DNA from: Candidatus Omnitrophica bacterium UBA6210
Lineage (GTDB): Bacteria > Omnitrophota > Gorgyraeia > Velamenicoccales > Velamenicoccaceae
Length of the DNA stretch: 64,000 nucleotides
Direction: 5' to 3'
NCBI GenBank assembly: GCA_002421805.1
Contig: DISM01000004.1
Location: 62,001-126,000 of the forward strand
Made by a program: the position numbers and the translations under genes. Shown here one piece after another: positions 1 to 8,648 of this stretch. Under the pieces are notes generated by a model. It saw only the letters and a list, made by a program, of their open reading frames with translations. It was not told the origin of the DNA and did no database searches. The first letter of the stretch is position 1, and every line of letters starts with the position of its first letter.

Positions 1-40
1 ATTTATCTGTAGCTATTGCGGTTAGTTGTTTTAGTTTCAT
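1..40 (-). CDS. Start of a truncated gene coupled to the DNA methyltransferase
   Basis: Only the first 13 codons are inside the window, reading MKLKQLTAIATDK. The ATG shares the ATGA overlap with the stop of the upstream methyltransferase and has AGGAGA about 11 nt before it, so translation is probably coupled. A gene in this position next to a methyltransferase is often the cognate restriction endonuclease, but nothing in 13 residues shows that. The rest lies beyond the window edge. Confidence 0.5.
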   Translation of the reverse strand, partial: MKLKQLTAIATDK

Positions 41-1014
41 CGGATTGAATTTCTCCTTTTTAAATTTTCAAAGTCGTACTGTTTCCATTGATCGATTGAC
101 CAATCTTCAACTAGCTCGATCCTATTAACCGCCCAATCAAGATATTCTTGAGAAATATCGCATCCTGCCCATCTACGTTTCAGCTGCTCAGCACAAACAG
201 CCGTTGTCCCTGAGCCCAAGAAAGGGTCAAAAACTAAACCGCCCTGTTCTGATGAAGAAAGGATTATTCTTCTTAACAGTTCTTCCGGCTTTTGTGTCGG
301 ATGCGGAGTTTTCTCATGCATACCATTGCACGTGGTTGGAATCTCTAAAACATCTTTGGGCTTAGCTCCGTTTGGGTTTGGCTCCCAGATGTGATTCTTG
401 CCATTGCCATATTGACTAGTTAGAGCTTGTGGATGTGATGGATATTTTAAAGTATGCTCTGAATAGGGAACCCTAACATTGTCAACGTTAAAACAAAAAC
501 TCTTACTTTTTCTTAAATGAAGGATGCTTTCATGCGATCTACCCCAATCACAGCCTAGGCTCGCCTTGTTCTTATAATGCCATACAATCCATCGACAACT
601 ATGAAAGTATTTAGTCGCGCTGGTTTTAATATCCGCTAGTATCTCAGAAAAACCACAGACAAAAAGAGATCCCTCATTTTTTAATGTCCTCGACGCTTCT
701 CGTATCCATTCAATCGACCAATCAATGTATTCATCGTGAGAATCAAAGCAATCCCAATCAGCTTTCTTAATATTATATGGCGGATCGGCAAAAATTAGAT
801 CAATCGACATATCGTCGAAAGTTCGCATAGTCGAAATTGTGTCACCTAAAAACAATTTACCGTGCGGGTGTTCGTAATAAATATGCGGTGTCCCATTCGA
901 CCCACCATAATTTCTCGGTTCGATAATTTTACCTTTATGAATCTTTTCTCCGAAAAACTCATCAATTTGAGTCTTTCTCTTAAAAGATTGCGGCATTCGT
1001 TTTACTGTGCTCAT
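37..1014 (-). CDS. Site-specific DNA methyltransferase, adenine-type, beta class
   Basis: Transfers a methyl group from SAM to a base in duplex DNA. The catalytic DPPYN motif is at residues 77-81 and the SAM-binding FDPFLGSGTT motif at 262-271, with HPTQKPEELL before it (238-247). This order, catalytic motif before SAM motif, defines the beta class, and DPPY (not SPPY) favours N6-adenine. At 325 residues it is full length for a type II enzyme. Start ATG at 1014 has AGGAG 7-8 nt upstream. Its stop overlaps the start of the truncated next gene, consistent with a restriction-modification pair. AT-rich composition unlike the bulk of the window suggests horizontal acquisition. The recognition sequence cannot be read from the protein. 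Confidence 0.9.
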   Translation of the reverse strand: MSTVKRMPQSFKRKTQIDEFFGEKIHKGKIIEPRNYGGSNGTPHIYYEHPHGKLFLGDTISTMRTFDDMSIDLIFADPPYNIKKADWDCFDSHDEYIDWSIEWIREASRTLKNEGSLFVCGFSEILADIKTSATKYFHSCRWIVWHYKNKASLGCDWGRSHESILHLRKSKSFCFNVDNVRVPYSEHTLKYPSHPQALTSQYGNGKNHIWEPNPNGAKPKDVLEIPTTCNGMHEKTPHPTQKPEELLRRIILSSSEQGGLVFDPFLGSGTTAVCAEQLKRRWAGCDISQEYLDWAVNRIELVEDWSIDQWKQYDFENLKRRNSIR

Positions 1015-1040
1015 TCGAATAACTCCTAACTCTTTCTAGA

Positions 1041-1074
1041 TAAATAAAAAACCTTCGCTTTGTGAGCGAAGGTT
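1041..1074 (-). terminator. Rho-independent terminator after the MBL-fold nuclease gene
   Basis: A perfect 10-bp stem (1050-1059 with 1065-1074) and 5-nt loop is followed, reading the minus strand, by TTTTTATTTA. It closes the transcript of the 1288-3473 gene pair and separates it from the methyltransferase unit. Confidence 0.8.
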
Positions 1075-1234
1075 TGAATTATTTTTACGTGGCAGTTCCC
1101 CCTTCAAACGTACCACCCGAATTGTTAATATACTTATACACCTGTCCCCCTTAAAAATCAAGCTTTTTCTTTCTGATTTTCGTAACTCTATATAAATCAA
1201 TGGACTAATTCGTATTATACACCTCTTTCAAAAA

Positions 1235-1255
1235 TTGTAAAAGCAGTATATAACA
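1235..1255 (+). repeat. Copy 1 of a 21-nt direct repeat flanking the MBL/nuclease pair
   Basis: Matches 3571-3591 at 18 of 21 positions in the same orientation. The two copies lie just outside the two genes spanning 1288-3473. No target duplication or transposase was recognised. Confidence 0.55.
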
Positions 1256-1287
1256 ACAGGCCATAAGTAGCCAAAAAACAACTTGCC

Positions 1288-2595
1288 CTAAGAAACGAGA
1301 GCGTTTAAATCAACGATTTCTCTGTCATCCAACACTTTAACATTCTTAAACATACTTAAATAACTATTAGGTACAAAAGTATGAATCGGAATTATCATTT
1401 TAGTCTTAAGCGCGGATGCAAATGCTTTCAGATCGTCCGGCTTTGCATGGCCGCTTGTGTGGACGTGTTCTATCTCAATGCCTTTTTTGCCGCATTTGGC
1501 CTTAAACTCTTCGGTCAAGTATTTCTCGTACATTGAATAAATTAGTTTAGCACCTTTTACGTCAGATAACTCTTTCAGGATAAGCGGGAAAATACTATTA
1601 TCTCTGATAAGCATGAGCATTTTCTCTTTCTTTTTATTTATTTCGAGAAGCTCTATTTTTCGTTTATTATACGCGTAGAGAAAATCACGATAGCCGGCCC
1701 TGCTCAAGCTATCTGCATGCGATTTCCAAAATTTAATTCGTATATTGTCACTATTGTATTGCGGAATGCCCTTAGATACCTTACTCAGATTGGTTAGTAT
1801 AAACGCTGTGTAAAGGTCCATTACGAACGTCCGGCCTGTCTGCAAGCAAGCCCTGTAAGCGGAAACTATCCTGTCTATGTTCTGCGAAGAGCAAGAGAGG
1901 AAAACGATATTTTTCGTTTCCCGCAGAATCTCTTTCATTCTTCGCTCTACATCATTTTCGTCTTTGTGCAGTTGGCCTTCTCGCCCCAACATCGAACCTT
2001 CCAAGAGAAGATAATCTATATCCTTGGGTGGTTTCTTGATTATGCTTTCAAATAGAATGCTTTTCCTGCCATGTGCCCTGAAATCTCCAGAATAAAAAAT
2101 GCGCTTCCCTTCGGCTTCGATAAGAAAGGCGAGCGCATCCGGGCCGGAATGGTCTACAAGATAGGGCGTTATAGTAAAGTCACCTATCTTAAAAGACTTC
2201 CAAGGCTTCACAACCTTGGCATTAATCTTGCCCGGTTTGTTGTGTATGAATATACTTGATACCTCAATCATTGCCTTGACGCCTTGGCTCATATAAAGAG
2301 GGATGCCGGGGTTCGCGTAATCGAGCAAACCGTAGTGGTCCTGATGAGAGTGGGAAATGAGGATTGCGTCTATGCCTTGGGGCTCGTCACGATAGAGACC
2401 TTTAATGTTGGGAAGAATCTTTGTTTCTTTGAGTTGGGCTATGGATTTGCCAAGAACAACCTTTGAATCAAACGGCTCGCGCTTTTCATCTACGAGCGGC
2501 ATGCCGAAATCAATGAGAATACGTGTATTTGCAGCCTGTAACTCAACGCAACTGCCGCCTATTTCATGAGTACCGCGATGGATTATTAATTTCAT
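1288..2595 (-). CDS. Metallo-beta-lactamase/beta-CASP nuclease, RNase J-like
   Basis: Predicted zinc-dependent nucleic-acid hydrolase of 435 residues. The metal-binding HSHQDH motif lies near residue 80, followed by the motif-3 histidine in DHSGPD and the motif-4 aspartate in YSGDFR. A beta-CASP insert follows (LLEGSMLG, then LSCSSQN), ending in HTSGHA and IPIHT, the usual motifs B and C. This is the architecture of RNase J and related exonucleases, without the C-terminal extension of housekeeping RNase J (about 550 residues). The stop of the upstream PD-(D/E)XK gene overlaps its ATG by ATGA, so the two are probably translated together. The AT-rich, defence-like setting suggests an accessory role; the substrate is unknown. 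Confidence 0.8.
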   Translation of the reverse strand: MKLIIHRGTHEIGGSCVELQAANTRILIDFGMPLVDEKREPFDSKVVLGKSIAQLKETKILPNIKGLYRDEPQGIDAILISHSHQDHYGLLDYANPGIPLYMSQGVKAMIEVSSIFIHNKPGKINAKVVKPWKSFKIGDFTITPYLVDHSGPDALAFLIEAEGKRIFYSGDFRAHGRKSILFESIIKKPPKDIDYLLLEGSMLGREGQLHKDENDVERRMKEILRETKNIVFLSCSSQNIDRIVSAYRACLQTGRTFVMDLYTAFILTNLSKVSKGIPQYNSDNIRIKFWKSHADSLSRAGYRDFLYAYNKRKIELLEINKKKEKMLMLIRDNSIFPLILKELSDVKGAKLIYSMYEKYLTEEFKAKCGKKGIEIEHVHTSGHAKPDDLKAFASALKTKMIIPIHTFVPNSYLSMFKNVKVLDDREIVDLNALVS

Positions 2596-3473
2596 GACGA
2601 ATAAAAAATGTGCCTATTGTCTTTAGTTTTCTTAAGAAGCTGACAAGAGTAGTCCGGCTTGCCAAAATAGTAGCAGCCCGTTGCTTGGTCAGCAATCTTT
2701 TTATCCAACTCAGGAGAAAACTCATCAATCCACTGCTGTTTGCAATCTCCAAACAATAACAAAGGTTTTGTGAGAACCTGATAGCCAATTAACGATTCAG
2801 CCAACAGGCCTTTTGGCAATACCCCAATGCTTCGTTTTATCTCAAAAATCTTGCTATAATAATCAAGCAGCTCCTCTTTCTTGTTCTCGATAAAGTTTCT
2901 ATACATCGATAGCTGCTCTATAATCTCGTCCGTATAAAGCCTTGAATCTCCCATAGTTTTTACTTCAACAAAAACGATTTTCTTGGATTGAGAATCAATC
3001 CGCACGAGGTCGATTCTTATTGTATTTCTTTCCCCTTCCCTATACCGATATGCAAACTCAGAGTCTATAAAATAGGAGTCGTTCTCAATAAACTTATACT
3101 GTATGGCCTTCTCCGAGGAGCTATCGTAAAAGTTGGAGATGTTCTTCTTAATACGGGATAAAACACTCGCGCTAAAGTTATCCAAGCCCAAGACTTCCAC
3201 CTTGCCAAATCCTACAGAATCAGGCCCGAATTGGTATGGGATGTATTCATTCTTCTTAAATGGGATGTACTGTGAATTAATCTTGCCCGCAAAAACTTTA
3301 CCGTCAAACCGAAGCTCGCTGATAAGACACCCGCCGCGATAATATACATCAATGTAATTTTCTTTTCTGATTTGTACACTCAGTTCATTATCATTGATAA
3401 TCGACTTCCACCATGCCGGCGGATTACATGATAATTCATTAAATAACGCATCCTTGATATTCAATCGCTTCAT
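2592..3473 (-). CDS. PD-(D/E)XK nuclease-like protein
   Basis: 293 residues, not assigned to a named family. The C-terminal half shows a restriction-endonuclease-fold signature: D155 in NTIRIDLVRID, E170-V-K172 after a hydrophobic strand (KIVFVEVK), and EQLSMY, giving Q187 and Y191 as in the RecB-type QxxxY motif. The N-terminal 100 residues look like a beta-rich domain of unknown role. It is first in a two-gene unit and overlaps the downstream beta-CASP nuclease by ATGA. A nuclease followed by an RNase J-like enzyme suggests an anti-phage or nucleic-acid processing module, but that is inference. Composition is AT-rich. Confidence 0.65.
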   Translation of the reverse strand: MKRLNIKDALFNELSCNPPAWWKSIINDNELSVQIRKENYIDVYYRGGCLISELRFDGKVFAGKINSQYIPFKKNEYIPYQFGPDSVGFGKVEVLGLDNFSASVLSRIKKNISNFYDSSSEKAIQYKFIENDSYFIDSEFAYRYREGERNTIRIDLVRIDSQSKKIVFVEVKTMGDSRLYTDEIIEQLSMYRNFIENKKEELLDYYSKIFEIKRSIGVLPKGLLAESLIGYQVLTKPLLLFGDCKQQWIDEFSPELDKKIADQATGCYYFGKPDYSCQLLKKTKDNRHIFYSS

Positions 3474-3776
3474 CCGGTTACCTTTTCACTTACGTTTGGT
3501 TAATTTTTTAATTCTTTTTAACTCGCTGACTAATATCAGTTTACGCTTTCATATGCACGTCGCCCAACAATTGTAAAATCGGTATGTAACATTGCCGCCA
3601 TCTTGCATCCGTAGGTCGCGAGAAATATCTTCTTTTGTGTATCGCTTTTATTTGTCATTGGTTATGAAATATTTTTAGTCGTATATTTTCTCGGAAACTA
3701 GTCTGAAAAGTCGTGTTCGTTCATCGGTTCTGCTACATTGTTGCTTTCCTGAGATTCCATTAACAACTCAGAAATC
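3474..3776. other. Intergenic stretch, no gene seen
   Basis: About 300 AT-rich bases between two minus-strand units. It holds the second 21-nt direct repeat (3571-3591) and a 7-bp inverted repeat (3750-3756 with 3773-3779) at the end of the downstream-reading unit, which lacks a T-run. An AAGG ribosome-binding site precedes the gene starting at 3473. No convincing promoter or RNA gene was seen. Confidence 0.5.
3571..3591 (+). repeat. Copy 2 of the 21-nt direct repeat
   Basis: Partner of 1235-1255 (18 of 21 identical), located about 100 nt upstream of the PD-(D/E)XK gene start. Confidence 0.55.
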
Positions 3777-5525
3777 TCATTTAATTGCCGCTTTAGTTTG
3801 CTCAAAAAGTTCTAAACATTTACCAGCGAGATTTTTGTTGTAATACATTTGTTTGGCATATTTTGATCCAGCAATATAATTATTAAGAGACGCTAATCTA
3901 TCAGGGCAATTTATTGAGTAATCCGATAGCAAATCCTGAAGCTCAAAATGATTAAGTGAAAATTCCAAATTCTCTAAATCTTCAATTGTCAATACTATTA
4001 AAGGATGCACAGTAAGCCCGTTTTTGAAATCGCTTTTCTGGCTTGGGCAAAATAACCTTTCAAATTCTGATGCGAGGAATTGGCCATAAACAGGCGCATC
4101 AAGAAAAGCATCATAAACTAATAAAATCGGATAGATTGTAGCAACTTGATTAAACTCAGGATTTTTTATTTGAAACAGGTCACAAACAATATTATTTGCT
4201 ATTCGTGCAAGTTGTCCGACGCCTTTTACTTTTCGAGTACCCGTATTGCACTGTTCAATTACTCCATATTTTTCGCGCAAATGCTCAAGATATTTCTGAG
4301 AATCTTCGTTTAATATCTTATCTTCGCGAATCCAGACTGCTTTTGTTTCAATCAATATTAAATCCCGATGTTTAATAATACAGGCATCCATCTCTAATTC
4401 TTTCCCGTTCAAGCCTTCTTTTTTCAAATTACAAAACAATTGTTTATTTCCATCGATATCAGGGAACATTCTATTAAGAATATCAGAAGCATAGTTCTCA
4501 AATGCTTTACCAAAAGCGCCGAAAATCTCATTTGCTTGGCTTCTCGTTTTATTTTTCGTTAATATAAACAAGGGTCCAATGCTTGCCTTTTCATTATAAA
4601 ATATTGGATCTAAAATAATAGCCCGGCCATCCTCAGAGCATAATATTGGTTTTTCTCTCAAAGGTAAGTAATCATAAGGCAGCTCTATTTTTTCTGTTTC
4701 ATCTGCATTACCCCAGAACTCATTTTTCAACTTACCAACAGATTGTGACTCATAGGCAATATATTTCTGAAATATATCCTTCAAAAGTGTTGAATCAGCA
4801 AAAGTCCTTGGATTAAAGATTCCTGTATTATTAGATCTTGGATTGGCAAAATGAACCGTAATAATTAAAAGGCATTTGAAATAATCCTCGACCGATAGAC
4901 TGGTAGAAGATTGAAATTCAGTATCAAACGACTTATATTGATTTCGAAAATAATCGATAAAAATAGTCCATCCTCTCCCGAATGACCTTGTTAATTCCGG
5001 GCAGAGCTCGGTGCCTTCAATAGCTTTTCGGATAGCTCCTAAAGCCCTCCTCCTTGCAGTATCAATCTCCCCATCGGCAGAAAATCTATTGCCATATACC
5101 CGCTTTGCCCAAAAATCACTTGCAATAAGTGCGGTCTGAACAAACTTTCTCCTTATATTTGGGTCTTCAAAAGTTTTGCCATCATTGGGATGATTATGAC
5201 AATATAATAATATCCACCTCAATAATTCAAGAAGCTGTCCTCTAAAGAAAACTGTAATTTTAGTCGCATCACCCTTTTCTAAGGCAAATTCATTAACCTT
5301 TTTTATCTCTTCACTCGTCAAAAATAAATCAATGGCAGTTTGTTGCCTTTTAATATGATCATTTTCCAACGGATTTGTAACAATCAAATTTAATCTTGCA
5401 CACCAGAATAAAGCATCAGTGAGGCTTATATCAGTAAGCAAAGTTTTAAATGTATCAAAATCATTGCGCACATCTGGGAATATCTCTGAAACAGGAATAA
5501 AAACGCCAGTTCGATTAAAATTCAT
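3777..5525 (-). CDS. Uncharacterised protein with restriction endonuclease-like core
   Basis: 582 residues with no family I can name. The C-terminal third carries a plausible PD-(D/E)XK core: a helix with E345 (GKAFENYASDIL), D380 in ELEMDACII, and E393-T-K395 in LILIETKAVW. The spacing of helix, D, hydrophobic strand and ExK is typical of that fold. The N-terminal 300 residues are mostly predicted helix and show no motif I recognise. It is 47 nt downstream of the 316-residue gene starting at 6523, so the two may be one operon. AT-rich composition and neighbours suggest defence or mobile cargo. It could equally be a DNA-repair or replication-linked nuclease. Confidence 0.6.
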   Translation of the reverse strand: MNFNRTGVFIPVSEIFPDVRNDFDTFKTLLTDISLTDALFWCARLNLIVTNPLENDHIKRQQTAIDLFLTSEEIKKVNEFALEKGDATKITVFFRGQLLELLRWILLYCHNHPNDGKTFEDPNIRRKFVQTALIASDFWAKRVYGNRFSADGEIDTARRRALGAIRKAIEGTELCPELTRSFGRGWTIFIDYFRNQYKSFDTEFQSSTSLSVEDYFKCLLIITVHFANPRSNNTGIFNPRTFADSTLLKDIFQKYIAYESQSVGKLKNEFWGNADETEKIELPYDYLPLREKPILCSEDGRAIILDPIFYNEKASIGPLFILTKNKTRSQANEIFGAFGKAFENYASDILNRMFPDIDGNKQLFCNLKKEGLNGKELEMDACIIKHRDLILIETKAVWIREDKILNEDSQKYLEHLREKYGVIEQCNTGTRKVKGVGQLARIANNIVCDLFQIKNPEFNQVATIYPILLVYDAFLDAPVYGQFLASEFERLFCPSQKSDFKNGLTVHPLIVLTIEDLENLEFSLNHFELQDLLSDYSINCPDRLASLNNYIAGSKYAKQMYYNKNLAGKCLELFEQTKAAIK

Positions 5526-5572
5526 AATTTAAGTAACGTCCATAAATCGATGGTTAGGCTGTAATTTGTAAA

Positions 5573-6523
5573 TCATAACAAAATCAATTCGGCTATATCT
5601 TTAATGCTTCCGATTTTTAAAAATAAATAATCGATTTTTTCCTTAAAATTTGGGTTCGGAGGAAGCCAAGCTAAGCGATATTCAAATTGATAGGCATATT
5701 TAAAATTCTTAGTAAAAAAAGGGATATGCTCTTCTTCTTGAGTATTAAAAGGGTCTAAGTATGTAATCGGCATGTTAAACATTTTCCATCCGGATAAAAT
5801 TTGTGAGGCGACATATTCGATACGTCTCAATAAATCGCCAGGTTTATTAATAATTATGCAACAGTCTGCTTTATCAAAATCATCAAATAGTCTGTGATCA
5901 TAAATCATCGACAAACAAAAAACATAATAATCCGTCTTGCATTCACTGTAATACGTTATATTACTCATTGGTATTAATGACCCTTTTTCTTCACCTGTCT
6001 TATGGTCTATAACCGTCATTTTGACTTCTTTGGGTAATCCGTAAGTTGTCAGCCTCAGCTCATCATCTCCAATTGCATAGTTTAATGATGGATCTTTATA
6101 AGAAGAGGCAGGGGCAATTCGTACAACACCTTCTTCAAAAATTTTTCTTAAATGTTCGACCTTCCCATATTTAATTAAATATTTACCAGCTATGAGGTCT
6201 TTCTCTTTAATCGCTATAGCACTTTTAGGTGGCTCTGGATAAGTAAATTTGGGCAAATTTATACCTTTAAGAACATTCTCGGGAAAATCATGGCCCCGAA
6301 GAAAAAATTCTTCACGGATGTGAGTCAATTTCATCATCCAATATCCACCACCTTCTGATGGTGAGCGAGGAGCAGCTTGTCCCTTCTCCGTCAATACAAT
6401 TGAATTATTAACAATGTCCTGCAACCGCTGTCTAAGGTCTTCGTCGTTGACGTGCTGAAGATATCTACGCGCATGATATTGCTCTCGCCAGATATCCACT
6501 CTCTTTTTGCCTTTATTTTGCAT
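5573..6523 (-). CDS. Hypothetical protein, DUF2971-like
   Basis: 316 residues. After a charged N-terminal region, the stretch from about residue 110 (KYLIKYGKVEHLRKIFEEG, then ASSYKDPSLN) recalls DUF2971 proteins, in which a small N-terminal strand-helix is followed by an F/YxDP motif. A later block (YYVFCLS, then DCCIIINKPGDLLRRI) sits where DUF2971 has its CFS and Gxxi motifs. The match is by eye and weak. DUF2971 genes are often found in mobile and defence islands. No signal peptide or membrane segment. Probably co-transcribed with the nuclease-like gene downstream. Confidence 0.5.
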   Translation of the reverse strand: MQNKGKKRVDIWREQYHARRYLQHVNDEDLRQRLQDIVNNSIVLTEKGQAAPRSPSEGGGYWMMKLTHIREEFFLRGHDFPENVLKGINLPKFTYPEPPKSAIAIKEKDLIAGKYLIKYGKVEHLRKIFEEGVVRIAPASSYKDPSLNYAIGDDELRLTTYGLPKEVKMTVIDHKTGEEKGSLIPMSNITYYSECKTDYYVFCLSMIYDHRLFDDFDKADCCIIINKPGDLLRRIEYVASQILSGWKMFNMPITYLDPFNTQEEEHIPFFTKNFKYAYQFEYRLAWLPPNPNFKEKIDYLFLKIGSIKDIAELILL

Positions 6524-6712
6524 TTCTTTATAGAATTGGGAATATACCTTTAAATTTATTTTGACCTATTTTAGCAAAATTATTTAATCATTTTTATCAC
6601 CCAACTCGTTCCCATATATCATATTAAGAAATTCCAAGATAGTCGTATAATACTGCACCCATTGGTCATCCAAAAGTTCGTAAATAGATTCTTTTATTCA
6701 TAAGCTATAATT

Positions 6713-7786
6713 CTAAGGAACATAACGCATTGAAACAGCCTCATATTGACCGTTGTCCCCGACCAAATATTTAATCTCCATTCTTTTGCCTTTTCTCGGT
6801 GGGGCGCCGACTACGGGCTTACCGTTAACATCAGTAATAGTGAGGCCGTCTCTCGGTATCCAAATATCTTTAGTCTCGCCATTATCAGTAACAATCACAA
6901 ACCTATAAGGACACCGCAAGCTAAAAGTGACTCCGCCCTTTACAACTTTACCTACAAAAATATTATCTTTAGCTGCACGACCCAGTCCTTCAGAAGCTAT
7001 CGCTGCCGCTGGCTGAGCGACCTGTGCGGCACCTGTCTGCACAGGGGGCTGCGGGACATAATCCGCAGGAATATAGCGCACGGAAATAGCCATGGCCTCC
7101 TTTATCCCGTCCAAACTCGTCCTATTTATACCTGGATATTTCACCTCGACCCGCTCGCCTTTCTTCAAATCCTGCACGGCAAGAGGTTTTCCATCGAAAT
7201 AAGTGAGAGCGGCATTTCTCAGTGCGAAAGAGATGTATTTTTCACCGCTATCAGGAACAACATCAAGCACGCAATTATGATTTGTTCTGAATCTGGGTGG
7301 GATGGGCAAAACCTTGTCAATACGACCAATGACGGTGTTTCCGAATTGGGCTGTCAGGCTCGAAGATACGTATCCTTGTGCCATTGGAGCTGCCGGCTCT
7401 ATCACATAATCCGCAGGGACATAGCGGATAGAGACAGCATCACTGCGTCCATTTTCTGCGACTGAATACTTGACTTCTACTTTTTTACCCACTTGAGGCC
7501 TATGGTTATAACGAGGCTTCTCAATTGGCTTACCATCAAAATCAGTGACAGAGGTCGGAGACGCGCCGGAGGTTCCTAATATCCAAATTTCTTTTTTCTC
7601 TCCATTATCAGCAACAGCCGTAAACTGGGTAAAATACCATTTTGGCGGCCGGCCCATAACCGGCCTAAAAGATTCGATCGTCCCGACAAAAGTTTGAGTT
7701 TCTCCGGCTTCAGCCGAAGGCAGTTGCACTGGACAAAAAAAGTTAATAGCTAGAATGACAAGTGATGCAATAAATATCTTTCTCAT
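6713..7786 (-). CDS. Secreted protein with three internal repeats
   Basis: 357 residues with a clear signal peptide (MRKIFIASLVILAINFF, cleavage probably after SAEA). The mature part is three copies of a roughly 85-100-residue module, at about 36-133, 152-255 and 277-357. Each starts with a (F/V)VG/IG-type strand, has a middle DNGE-type turn and DxxGKP, and ends with a G-K/E-x-(V/M)E(V/I)KY strand and the consensus ISxRYVPADYV; copy 3 ends at RYVP. This looks like tandem small beta-barrel domains acting in the periplasm or at the surface. Family not recognised. ATG at 7786 has GGGAGG upstream. The gene marks the change from the AT-rich island to the main composition. Confidence 0.75.
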   Translation of the reverse strand: MRKIFIASLVILAINFFCPVQLPSAEAGETQTFVGTIESFRPVMGRPPKWYFTQFTAVADNGEKKEIWILGTSGASPTSVTDFDGKPIEKPRYNHRPQVGKKVEVKYSVAENGRSDAVSIRYVPADYVIEPAAPMAQGYVSSSLTAQFGNTVIGRIDKVLPIPPRFRTNHNCVLDVVPDSGEKYISFALRNAALTYFDGKPLAVQDLKKGERVEVKYPGINRTSLDGIKEAMAISVRYIPADYVPQPPVQTGAAQVAQPAAAIASEGLGRAAKDNIFVGKVVKGGVTFSLRCPYRFVIVTDNGETKDIWIPRDGLTITDVNGKPVVGAPPRKGKRMEIKYLVGDNGQYEAVSMRYVP

Positions 7787-7886
7787 AACTGAATCCTCCC
7801 AAATTAATTAGCCGCAACCTCATCATTCCGACTCAATTAACTCCTTCAGAATACCCAAAATCATCACGCGGTACTTGCTGCCCCGG

Positions 7887-8648
7887 CTATTTTTCCGCGA
7901 CAACAAGCATCTCAAAATCCTCTGCCGTCAGCTTGTCGTTCCTTGAGTATGCCCCGAGCTTGGCGCCGAAAATATCGATTTTTTTATACCCCAGCGAATG
8001 GAGCAGCCAGGTGATCTCGCTGGGGACGTAACAGCGCTCATTGCATTCCAATGCTTTTTTATTTCCCGCGTCATCTTCAAATTCAACGCGATTATGATCG
8101 CGGAAGGTCATCAAATCGAAAGATATGCTTTTACAGACCGAGCCCCCTTCTTTATGCGCCGACTCATAAAATTCCTTTACTGAATGAAGCAGCGGAAACA
8201 AGGCGCTCAATGCGGTGAAGATGAACTTCCCGTTGTTCTTCAACGCCCTGGTCGCGCCTTTAAGTATCTCAAAATTCATCTCGTCCGTTTCCATCAAAGA
8301 AAAACCGCCCTCGCAGAGCATGATCGCCAGATCGAACTCGCCGTCAAACGGAAGATTCCGCGCATCTTGTGTTTGGAAGTCGATGGTCACTCCGGCCTTT
8401 TGTGCCTTTTCCCTCGCTCTCTTGAGCTGTGAATCGGACAGGTCGATGCCGGTCACCTGATACCCTCTTTTGGCCAATTCAATGGCATGGCGGCCGGTAC
8501 CGCAGCCGATATCGAGGATTTTTATTGACTTATCGTGGTTTATCTCCTGTTCAATAGAATCACATTCCCCGGATGTTCCATTGACATAACACTCTTGATC
8601 GTATTTATGCGCATAATTCTCGAATAATGACTCATACCATTGTTTCAT
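7887..8648 (-). CDS. Class I SAM-dependent methyltransferase
   Basis: 253 residues with a Rossmann-fold methyltransferase core. The SAM-binding motif ILDIGCGTG is near residue 45, the acidic ribose-binding end of strand 2 is in VTGIDLSDSQL, and DFQTQDARNLPF and FDLAIMLCEG give the following motifs. It looks like a Methyltransf_25-type small-molecule methyltransferase; the substrate cannot be told. Its ATG overlaps the stop of the upstream alpha/beta hydrolase by ATGA, so the two are likely one transcript. Confidence 0.85.
   Translation of the reverse strand: MKQWYESLFENYAHKYDQECYVNGTSGECDSIEQEINHDKSIKILDIGCGTGRHAIELAKRGYQVTGIDLSDSQLKRAREKAQKAGVTIDFQTQDARNLPFDGEFDLAIMLCEGGFSLMETDEMNFEILKGATRALKNNGKFIFTALSALFPLLHSVKEFYESAHKEGGSVCKSISFDLMTFRDHNRVEFEDDAGNKKALECNERCYVPSEITWLLHSLGYKKIDIFGAKLGAYSRNDKLTAEDFEMLVVAEK

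Noticed and set aside
3750..3779. Terminator at the end of the 582-residue gene
   Set aside because: Only a 7-bp inverted repeat overlapping the stop and no T-run on the minus strand.
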